DNA of 64,000 bases, from contig RPFO01000079.1 in NCBI GenBank assembly GCA_009746045.1, positions 2,976,828-3,040,827 of the forward strand, read 5' to 3'. The notes beneath the pieces are model-generated. The model was not told the DNA's origin. It saw nothing but the letters and a program-made list of their open reading frames with translations, and ran no database searches. The stretch is from Mesostigma viride (taxonomy: Eukaryota > Streptophyta > Mesostigmatophyceae > Mesostigmatales > Mesostigmataceae). Positions 34,601-46,600 of this stretch are shown here, piece by piece. Within the stretch, counting starts at the first letter, position 1; the number at the start of each line of letters is the position of its first letter. Made by a program: the position numbers and the translations under genes.

Positions 34601-37600
34601 CATTATTTAATACTAGCCGTGCAGATTCGGGATATTCTACCCCCGGTCTGTACGGTTAGCGTCTTACTAGCATCACTGAACATAAGGGTTTAATGACGTC
34701 AGTTAGCTAGGGATAAGGGAGGTTTTGCGACTAAAAGCCGCTCTGGCTGGTTTTGTCGGCCTCTTTCTTTGCTCCCCACCCACCCACCCTTGTCTTGGTT
34801 GCCTCTAGGGCAACGTACTTCATGAAGGGCCTTGAACGGCGTGCCTCCGGGCATGTCAATAGTGTCACATGTATGCTTCCACTTATTGTTTTAATGAAGA
34901 TGCTGGTTTTTGTGGGAGCTACGTGGGACATGAACAGCTAATCTTATTTATGCGATTACCCGGACGCGGGCGGTGCGCGCACGATCTCGGTCGGGATGTC
35001 CTATCTAAAACAAGTAGCATATCTACCATACACACCAACTAAAAAAGCACTCACCCGGACGCGGGCGGCGCACGCACGATCTCGGTCGGGATGTCGTCCT
35101 CCTGCCAGGGCTCCAGATCCTGCGATGCTTCCAGCGCCGCCACCTTGACCAGCACCGCCCGCAGCTCCGCCTCCTTCACACGCTGCTTGTTCTCCACCTG
35201 GCAAATGACATGGTGGGGGAGTTGATGGCCAGTGAATGGGAGAGTCCATAACTTGATCATGCAGGCACAGTGGGCAGGGCAGCAGTTACGGCACAGTGGG
35301 CAGGTACAACCGCCAGTGAATGGGTGCATCAATGAACACACACGCGCCCAGCACACGCGCCCAGCGACCCATGCCACACACAGTTGTCGTACCGTCTTCA
35401 CGATGCAGCTCCTTTCGAAGCGGTAATACTGCCCCACCGCGTTAACTTCCGCGACCGATATTTCTGCAGCAAATGGTCGCAACCGGGCGCAGCACGAGTG
35501 GACGCATGAAATGAGATCTCGCGACTGCTTCACGACGGCGTACCAAATAAGGAACCATCGTTGTGCGCGAAAAGGCCAAACAAGAAAGGGATTGGGCGAG
35601 CACGGCCTCAGGTGGCTGCTGGAGTGAGGTGACGGAAAAAAAACGTTGCCACGCAACTCATCGTGAGGAGGGGGGACATCCAGCCAAAACAGCACACTCA
35701 CTCGTGTGTCCAGCGCGGCACCTCTGGACGTGGAGCGGACTCCAAAAACGGGAAAAAATGTGTCCGGCGGCAGAATTTTTGCGACGGAGTGTACTCCAGT
35801 CGAAATTTTTAGGGCGGCGCGAAGAAAAATTTTGTGGAGCTAACTCCTCCCGCCGGTCCGGCGCCTGGTTTTAGGAAAGGAGTGCGCTCTGGTGATCCCG
35901 CTAGCTCGGTCAGGCGTTTGATTTTAAGTGCAGAAGTCCGCTTTGGCCCTGCTGTACTTACAACTTACGCTGAGAACTTACCAAGTATTGGTTGATTCTA
36001 GGAAGACGTATCAACTTTCAGGCAGGCGTCAGGTTGTTGTTGTTGATTCTGACACCGGACCTGGCGTCAGGCAACAGGCATCGAATTTCCGCCGGCTTGA
36101 CGTCATTCTTGAGTTGCAGACCACCAACAACCAGCCTGAAGCCGGAGCACTGCAGTACAAAATCATTAATATTCTTCTACTTGGAGAATATGCTAATACT
36201 ATCGCTTACTAAGAGCTTCTACTAAGAGATTCTACAAAAAGTGCCACGTGTCGTACAAGCCACGTAGCACGTAGCACACTCCTAAGTCGATCCGGCGCAG
36301 CCTTTTGACTGACAGAGTGCACTCCACCATTTTTCACTTTGGCTGGCGCCGGGCGGCGCGGTAGGCCAAACTCTGGAGTACGCTCATGTACGATTTTAGG
36401 GGGGGATGTCCCCCCTCCTTCATCGTGCATCTCATGATCTCGCGGGCACAAAACATCAGCCCACACGTCTAGCTCCCCACGTCAAGCTCCCCATGTCAAG
36501 CTCCCCACGTCGAGCTCCCCACGTCGAGCTCCCCACGTCGAGCTCCCCACGTCGAGCTCCCCACGTCGAGCTCCCCACGTCGAGCTCCCCACGTCGAGCT
36601 CCGCATGGGTGGTATTTATAATTGCATACGTATGCTCCTGACCAGCTTGAAAACCGCCACTGCCATGTAGATCACCATCATGACCCAGCGCTCGATTCCA
36701 ATTCTCAACCCATCGCCATTGGTGAGCTATGCTCATCATAACCCATGACGCAACTATAACCCATTACCCATGCCATAGTTAACTACTGTCATACACCGGG
36801 AGACCCCACAACACCGATACTCTGATTATGCATACATGACCCCTGACGGCTCCACTGGCTGTCAGACCAGAGGTGCTTTGTCTCGCATACGTACCCCCTG
36901 AAGGCTTCTCTGGCTGTCGGACTAGAGGTGCTCAGACTGGCAGCCCATTACGGCTTGCACAAGGCAACCCTGGTCGCATGCCCAGATGGATGGACCCCCC
37001 AACGCTCACAAGAGAACCAACGGCCAGTGCTCTCATGATGGCGACAATGACGCCCATAACTCATAACTCGGTAGATACATGGGGGGGGGGACGTCTCAGC
37101 CACTCGAAATTAGGTCCGTCGTGGCTCTGTCAGACGTGAAGCGAGCTCACAAATCGCTCCAGGGCGAGAATTTTTCAAAAAGTGTGCGATCAAGTTGGCT
37201 TTCTGAAGACGGCGGGAGAAAAATAGAACCCGAGTGCGCTCGACAAACACACCCGGCGCCTGGTTTTCAGGAAAGGGGCGCGATCACCGTGAGACTAGGT
37301 GTTGGTCCGGCCCTTTGGCTTACATCCCGGAGCGAGGTACTCGTGGACGTACAAACGCACATATACGTACCACCGTAATTACACAGTACATAGTTTATGG
37401 GACACGTGGCGAAACTGGGAGTGATATTGGTGGCGTCAGATACAAGTCCTGACTGTGCCAACTGCCTCCCTAGCGTGTAGTGCCACGTGTCAAACGTCCA
37501 ACGTGCACTCCGTTTCGCCCCGACGGACCCATTTTGGCAAAGGTGTACGCTCAGCCATTTTTCACTTTGGCTGGTGACGGACGGCGCTGAACGGCACAAA

Positions 37601-40600
37601 AAGGTGTGCGCTCAAGTAGCAAAATAGGGGGGTATGTCCCCCCCCTGTAGATACCACTCGGTACATGTGTACATATAGTACTCGGTAGATGCGCACATAG
37701 CACTCGGTATTCATTACTCGATAGATACCACTCGTAAACGTGTCAGTAGACTGCATAGCCCCTTACCTGGCCGCAACGCCATGGCATTTGACCTCGAGTC
37801 CCCCCCACATGGCAGCAGCGCTGTGGCCAGCTGCGGCTAGCCCCCTACCTGGCTTGTGTGTCATGTCGAGCGTTACGTAAACCCCCAACCTTCCAGCATC
37901 ATCTTGGCCCACTTCATCGGACAAATGCCTGGGCTGCTGGTCACACCAATACATCGCATGCCTCCCCACCTGGCGGTAGGGTCTTTGCCAGCTTCCTATC
38001 GACCTCAGCGACCCCCTACCCGGCAGCAGCGGCTTGGCCCGCTTCACCTTATCTATATTCCCTACCCAGTACATTGTCCATGACCTCCTACCTGGCAGCA
38101 GCGTCTTGGCCAGCTTCATCTCATACTCAACGCCCGGAACAGGCTCATGGCGCAAGAAGTGCTGCTCTCCGTGGCATTCACACACAGGATGCCATGCGTG
38201 GTGAGGGAGAAAAAAATGTACAAGTGGTGGGGCATGTGGCGAACCCAGAGAGACCATGTCAGTGTGGGCTTAAAAACACATCGAGGACTACAAATGTCCT
38301 AACCAAAGGAGACGCCCGAACAAAAGCACAAACGGGTATCGGAATTCAGTAAAAAAAAAACATGCACTTATCGGTACACGGGCGCAAAGATATTGGTAGG
38401 GGGTGAGGAACGCCCTCCTCCATGTGGGTTTGCCCATGATAACCACTGCCCGCGACAAAGAACAGCATACACGTCCCATGAACTGTGCATATTTTCAAAT
38501 GCATCGTTCAGTGAACAGCGCCCAGGGATATCACCCAGCGCCCGACACAAAGAGGACCTCTCGCACTTTCAAGCGCTTGTCCCTGCCGATAGTCCACAGA
38601 CAGCCCACAAGTCAGGGGCTAATACGTGCATGACCATCCGCGCCACCACGTGCAGCACCAATCTGCAGGTCTTGGGGTTGACGGGGTGCAGGTTAGGGGT
38701 TTCCAGTGCTTCTGCTAAGGGGTTTTGTCATTCGTCAACTTGTTGACTATTTGCCTCGGCACTTCGTCAAATGGTTGACTATTTGCCTCAGCAATTTGTC
38801 AAACTGGTTGACTATTTGCCTTGGCGCTTCGTCAACCCTGGGGGGGGGGGAGGAGGAAGCTTTATTTCTTCATAATTAACGTAAGGTCGCTCACGCCTCA
38901 CACACGCATGTAATGCATGTGGATAAAACATAATATCACATAGTGGTTGTTGACAACTGCATAAACTACAGAATAATTACTAGTATGGTTCACAGCTAGG
39001 CCTGAGTCAAGTGTGCACAGCACGAGGCCATTAAACAACCATTACATCCTCCTCACTGCTATCAACAGGCACTACTGGCACAGTTTTGTCCGAGCTTGGC
39101 CCTGCACCCTGCGCGCTGCGCGCGCCTGTCCACTGGTTGTACTCCTGTCTCTGCCTTTTCGCTGCTGGCTTTCTCTTGCCCTTCTTCTTCCCCTTCTTCT
39201 CCCCTGGCTCAGAGCTGCCGTCATCATCGGCCTTGCTCCTTTCTGTCTAGGCCCCCTCCTCGCCAGATTCCTCCTCGCCAGATTCCTCCTCGCCAGAGTT
39301 TGAGGCGCTGTCAGATGATGCTGACTGGCCGCCATCTTCCTCTTCCTGCGCATTAGACCCATGCTCTTCCTCACGCTCTACTCTCTTGCGTTTGTCGCGA
39401 CCCTGCCTGCCCTCCTTTTCATCTAAACTGCGGCCTAGGTCGACGATATTTTCCGTTTCTACAATTTCTCCAGCTTGCTTCTTAAACAGAGCATCTAAGG
39501 TGCTAGTCTTGAAACCTGCCAACCCGTTTTTCTTCGACATTCTCTAGCTCATGCAACACTACCTAAACATCGCCGCCGCCATTATCGAAACAATTTCGCA
39601 TGCAATATTTTATCGCACATGAAGTCGCCAGACGGCCTGAGGTCGTCACGTAATTAATACCATGATTGCCCACCAAACACCAGAGTGATTACAGGTAATA
39701 ATTTTTTCATGCCCTGGTCGGCTCAAGTCCTGCCTTGCTCGTCTTCAGTTTTGGTACCCGAGCATTGTCCTGAACCGTACTGACGTACTGTCTTTCCAAA
39801 CCAACTCCAACTGCAGCGTACCTAGGATTCAGATGGTACGGGCTGACGGCCTGACGCCGCGCCGCTGGACCTTAGGTCTGGCCTTCAGGACTTAGGTGGT
39901 TGACGAATACCCTAAACATTTTGTGAAACCGGTTGACGAACTTCGGAACATATTCGTCAATTGGTTGACGAATTGCCGAGTTGGTTGACGAATGTGGTTG
40001 ACGAATTGCCCAAAATGGTTGACTATTTTACTACTATTTTCAAAATTCGTCAACCGGTTGACGAAATAGTCCCGTTAGCAGAAGCACTGGGGGTTTCGGG
40101 GTTCAGGGTGAAATTGAGAAGCCCACCTGCCAATGCTCGTCCGCCATCCACCCACCTGCACATAAGTATCCCTCATGCACCCACCTGCAGATACTCATCC
40201 CTCAGGTCCTCCGACTGGAACTGGTCACGCTCCAAGTAGGATGACTCCAGATCCGCCATCGTGCGCGCCTTAGCGATTGCCACCTCACGCTCCGTGAAGC
40301 CGTGCAGCCGCACGCGTGCCACCTGGCAGTGGGGGTGGTATGGTGGTGGTGGTATGATAGTAGCAGTACAGTGGTGGGCGGATGGTGGTGGGTGGATGGT
40401 GGTGGGCGGATGGTAGTGGGCGGATCGTGGTGGGTGGGAAGGTGGTGGGCGGATGGTGGTGGGTGGATGGTGGTGGGCGGATGGTGGTGGGTGGATGGTG
40501 GTGGGCGGATGGTGGTGGGTGGATGGTGGTGGGTGGATGGTGGTGGGCGGATGGTGGTGGGCGGATGGTGGTGGGCGGATGGTGGTGGGTGGATGGTGGT

Positions 40601-43600
40601 GGGCGGATGGTGGTGGGCGGATGGTGGTGGGCGGATGGAGGTGGGAGGATGGTGGTGAGTGGGTCGCTAGGGCACATGTCATTCCGCCGCCACCGCTCAA
40701 AATGCACATGGCTTGACGCAGTTCCATAAAACAAGTGTGTGGTCCCTAGATGCACTTGCCTCTGAAGGCGTGTCACTCACGAGCACACGGCTTCTCGGCA
40801 TATGGTTTCTACGGAAGGGTCTTGGATGTCCCCGGGGTTCGGAAGTCTCCGCCACCGTCACTCATAAGCATCACATTTCGTACTCATGGGCATCGTCATA
40901 GAAACGAATTTATCGATCAAAGGGCGTGCTCGTCTCCGTATCCAGTATATGTGTGACGTCCAGGTAAATCTCTCCATCCTGGTATAACTCTCCACCCTGG
41001 TATCCCACAACATCCTGGTGACGTACTTCGGTGAGCATAGCTTCCAGCGCCCGCGCGGCCCCCCCCTCCTCGACGCTCGCACTCAGCGAGTAGCTCTGTA
41101 CAGGTGGCAGGGGGGGAGACACATGGGGGGAGGAAGGCAGAGAGATCCACCAGCGGAGGGGAGAGATTGGGGGGCAGGGTCCCACCACTTCCTGAGACAA
41201 TGAGAAGGAATGTGTGTGAGGCAAACCAGCGACTGTTTTACGGTTTAGGGTTCAGGGTTTAGGGTTCAGGGTTCAGGGTTTAGGGTTTAGGGTTTAGGGT
41301 TTAGGGTTTAGGGTTTAGGGTTTAGGGTTTAGGGTTTAGGGTTTAGGGTTTAGGGTTTAGGGTTTAGGGTATTACCGCACGGGTAGATGATACCGAGCGA
41401 CACTAGAGCTAGGGTTAAGAGTAGCAATTTCCGATCCTCATACAGCTAAACCAGCTTTGGATCTTCCTCAATTCTTTTTGTATCCACTTATTTACATCTG
41501 GTTGATAATGCTTTGGGTTCGGAGCTTTCCATGTAACAGGTTTTGTTGGACCTGGTATTTGGGTTTCTGATCCTTATGGCTTTAGTTGCTCGCCACAGAT
41601 CTACTCACCAACCCACACGCTGCGTACCGCGGGCTCCCACCACCCCACGCGCTGCGTACCGCAGGTCTCACTCACCATCACAGGCTTGACGGGCTCATCG
41701 GATATCGAGCTAGCTTGGTAGAAGGGCGGATCCTCCTGCACGCGGCCAGACATGTCAACGGACAGGTGGCCGCAAAGGACAGGTGGCACCGGTGTGAAAA
41801 GCCAGTAGGAAAACAAGTTACCTGCAACTGATTGCAAGCAAATGCAAATTGCTTGTGACCGCACAGACAGGAAATCCTAAAATTAAAAGCACCATACGGT
41901 GGAACCTGCTGCGAGATGCGAAGTTTCCGAAAGGTGCCCGCTTTGCAGAAAAGGGCAATCAGAAAGGGGCTGTCCAGGGAGAGAAAAAGAGGGGTGAAGG
42001 CAAAGTTGACACGATGGTCCCTTGGTCTACCGCCAGCTGAACAGGAACCTGTACTTGCTACTGACAGAACGCCACGTAGAAAGAACGAGTCGCGGGCAGC
42101 CGAGGTAGAAAGTCTTTGCGGGCAGGGGAGCAGGAATGCGCGTGGCACTGGTGCATTTGGCAGAGGAAGGGGATCGAGGATTGTTTTTAGTCGCAACAAG
42201 ACAATCGCAACTTGATGACGGATGAACCCTGGCAGCCTGCCGCGCTCAGGAGCATGATGCAGCAGGATCCAGGGGATGCGCGGCAGTGGAGCTTGCAGCG
42301 GATCAAGGAGCTCGATCAAGGTACATCCAAGGCATCATGCCCTTCACAACCGCGCCAAGAACGCAGGATCCCGCCCCTTGTCATTGTGGGTGCCAAAGGG
42401 AAGCCGTAGCAAAATTATCTAATGCTTGCAGCAGTTATAGCCGAGAAACCGGAGTCCAACCCCTGTTCACAGGTGGTGCCTGGCAAAGCGGTCGGCATGG
42501 CTTGCTTTCCTGGGTACCCGCTAGAATGGGGATGATGGAAGCTAACTATCCCGTTGACTGGGGCGCGTGCGCCCCGTCACCCGGTCGCCGTGCCTGTGCC
42601 ACGATATTGACAATCTTCCCAAGCCCCACACTCCAGCGTGACTCATACCCACATGACGCATGACCCGCAATCATGCCTGCCAGATCGACGTAGGTGCTCA
42701 CACAACAGCGGATACTAGGGGGAGCCGCGTGCATTCCCACTCGTTGCAACAACTGGCCCACTTTTCTGGGGGTGCACGACCCAGCCAGTCAAAGCAGATG
42801 CTAAACACAGCACACGCGCAATATTCCGCCCCCTGCCACTGCAGCTGCGTTGAGGCGGGTTCGTATTAGCAAGACCGCTGCCATTCTTTTTTAAAAAATA
42901 CGCGGGCAGATTGCTGCTCATGTGCTACCCTTGCGCTGCCATCAACCTACTGGCTTGCTAACCTACTAATCTGCTACCCATGCACTATCCTTATGCTGCC
43001 AGTGTGCCCCTCATGTGCGGCAATAATGCTACTGCCATGCCACCCGAACACTACCTTTCTGCCACCCTTACTCTACCATGATCCCGCTCCCGTGCCACCC
43101 TAATGCCACCCTTACACCTCCATCCGCCTCACCGTGTGCGACAGCTTGAAGAACCGCTGGTTGAGGACTGAGTGGAACAGCTCGATCGCGAGGCACGCCT
43201 TGTACTCCACCGGTGACAGGAACAGGAGGCTCGGGCACTTGAACGTCACATGCACCGCCGTCTGCGGGACGTACGCAGGGACATTTTTTCAAATACGGCA
43301 GAGGGGGCGGAGTGGGGGCATGGTGGTCACAAATGCGTTGGGGGTGAGGGGGTGACAACTGCAGCAGGGGGGAGGCAGCCAAGGCAAAGGAGGGAGGGGC
43401 AGGGTGCGATGAAAGCAGATTGAGCGGGTGAGAGGGAGCAGGGGGGAAGGTGCCATGGAAGAAGGGCAAAGGGGGGGGGGGGCAGGGGGGGGCATGACAG
43501 TCCATAGGACACAGGTTAGGCGCTTGGTCACGCACAGCATAGGGCAGAATGAAATGTGGACTTAAGTGGCACCCAAGCGCATGCCCCACCGGCTCGGGAG

Positions 43601-46600
43601 CATCCACCCCCGGGCCAACCACACATCCTCCATAAGGCTGCCTCCCATCCCGCTTCCAGTTGACATGCAGTTGTTAGCGTGTCAAGACATGTGGAAGCGA
43701 GTGCAGGGAGCAACGGCTGCGCTGGCTAATAATAGATTGAGAGACAACCATTCCACTCGTTGGCGGATGGGGCTAATTTCATGACAGCCAGGGCGCAATG
43801 ACCATGACACCTGACACCTGTACCGACTGATAGCGACACATGCGATGATGCGGTGCGAAACTGCTGTCATAAGATATGAGCAAAAATGATGTGCCGTGAC
43901 GGTAGACGTGAAAAAATCGAGAGAACAAGATAAAACTAGCATGCGATGCTTACGACAGACTACAAGTTCCAGTACAAAAACACCCACACACGCACACACA
44001 CAAGGTAACCAAGCACACGCACACATGTACACACGCGCACACAAGCGCGTGTCCCCCCCCCACACACACACGCACACACACAGACAACACAAACAAACAA
44101 ACAAACGCGCGCACCTGCAGCGTCTCATGGTCGGAAAAGGTCGAGAAGCGAGGCTCCGGGTGCTCCTCAAAGCCAAAGGTAGGGATCTCGGGGCCAGGGC
44201 CGGGGGTGGCCGGCTGCACGCCCTCGAAATGCTTGAATATGAGATCCTTGACGGCCTGTGGCAACACACAAGACCACGTGGAAACATGGCAACGTGGCAA
44301 CGTGGTAACATGGCAGAGTTTTAGGAGGGTACTTGAGGACCGGTGGAGGATAGGCAAGCGCCAAGGTTCCTGTTCATAAGTCCCCCCCGTTCGCCCTACT
44401 ACTGTTTAGGGTTGCTACTGTCCCACATCGCATGATTCTATGGCTATACTCTAAGTACATCCGCGTGAGGAAAGGGGGGGATGCGACCTGTCACCTGTCA
44501 CCTGTCACAAGAGCACATTCCTGACCTTCATGGGAACGGTGGCGACTGGGCATGGTTTGGCTCTATGCGGAAATGGAGAAAATATATTATTTTTTACCGG
44601 AAAAAGGCAGCCTTGCGCACGGTTGTCCTAACCCCTGGCTGTCCACCCAGCGCCTACAACCCCACGTCACCCGTCCACCGACGCGCCCACTACTTACCTC
44701 ATCACCGATTAACATCTTAACGTCATTACCTCATTACCTCATTATCTCATTACCTCATTACCTCATTACCTCATTACCTCATTACCTCACTACCTCACTA
44801 CCTCACTACCTCACTACCTCACTACCTCACTACCTCATTACCTCACTACCTCACTACCTCACTACCTCACTACCTCACTACCTCACTACCTCACTACCTC
44901 ACTACCTCACTACCTCACCACCTCACCACCTCACTACCTCACTACCTCACTACCTCACTACCTCACTACCTCACTACCTCACTACCTCACTACCTCACTA
45001 CCTCACTACCTCACTACCTCACTACCTCACTACCTCACTACCTCACTACCTCATTACCTCACTACCTCACTACCTCACTACCTCACTACCTCACTACCTC
45101 ACTACCTCACTACCTCACTACCTCACTACCTCACTACCTCACTACCTCACTACCTCACTACCTCACTACCTCACTACCTCACTACCTCACTACCTAATTA
45201 CCTCATCACCTCATTACCTCATTACCTCATTACCTCATTACCTCATTACCTCATTACCTCATTACCTCATTACCTCATTACCTCACTACCTCACTACCTC
45301 ACTACCTCACTACCTCACTACCTCACTACCTCACTACCTCACTACCTCACTACCTCACTACCTCACTACCTCACTACCTCACTACCTCACTACCTCACTA
45401 CCTCACTACCTCACTACCTCACTACCTCACTACCTCACTACCTCACTACCTCACTACCTCACTACCTCACTACCTCACTACCTCACTACCTCACTACCTC
45501 ACTACCTCACTACCTAATTACCTCATTACCTCATTACCTCATTACCTCATTACCTCATTACCTCATTACCTGATTACCTCATTACCTCATTACCTCATTA
45601 CCTCATTACCTCATTACCTGCCTATCTCATTACCTCATTTCCTACCTATCTCATTACCTCATTTCCTGCCTATGTCGCTATCTCATCAGGTATCACCTGT
45701 GTATGCGCACACCCTGCCTACATGGGGCTCCTCAATGTCGCCACTGCCAGCACATGCCTCCTGCCCTCCTGCCCTCCTGCCCTCCTGCCCTCCTGCCCTC
45801 CTGCCCTCCTGCCCTCCTGCCCTCCTGCCCTCCTGCCCCCTAGCCTCCTGCCCTCCTGCCCTCCTGCCCTCCTGCCCTCCTGCCCTCCTGCCCTCCTGCC
45901 CTCCTGCCCTCCTGCCCTCCTGCCCTCCTGCCCTCCTGCCCTCCTGCCCTCCTGCCCTCCTGCCCTGCTGCCCTCCTGCCCTCCTGCCCTCCTGCCCCCT
46001 AGCCTCCTGCCCTCCTGCCCTGCGGCCCTCTGTTCCCCCGAACCTCAGGCCCTTCGGCCCTCCTGTCCTCCTGCCCTCCTGTCCTCCGGCCCTCCCACAC
46101 TCCTGACCGCCTGCCACTCACCTGCGTGTCCTCAAAGTTGCCGATGGCCACCACCGCCATGTGTTCGGGGCGGTACCAGCGGTCATAGAAGCCGCGGATG
46201 GTGGCCGCGGAGACATTGCGGATGACCTTCTCTAGGCCGATGGGCAACCGGTCCGCGTACTGGCAGACGTCACGCCACGTTATGTTTGGGCACAGGCACA
46301 CATGGGCGTATGGGCACAGGCACAAGGGCATACGAGGCAGATGTCACGCCATGTCACATACACATGCACAGGCACATGCACGTGCACAGGCAGGTGCATG
46401 GGCAAAGGCGCATGGCCATACAAGGCGCACAGGGCAAACAGATCACTCGGTGTCGAGGCATCGGCATGCTCATGTCAAGGTTTACCAGCAGGTTGACCAA
46501 CAGGCTGACCAAGAGTATAACCAACAGGCAGCAGCTGCTGCCATGCACCGCTCTTGCTTGCAACATTACCTTGGAACCGCCCATGGCCAGCTTCCAGTAG

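Noticed and set aside
41242-41370. A true chromosome end
   Set aside because: The array is only about 130 bp, and both flanks continue as PQQL intron with exons on either side.
44552-46225. Long Leu/Pro/Tyr/Thr- and Pro/Ala/Cys-rich frames
   Set aside because: They follow the 8-bp TACCTCAC and CCTGCCCT arrays, whose 24-bp triple unit keeps frames open; they lie within PQQL intron 5.
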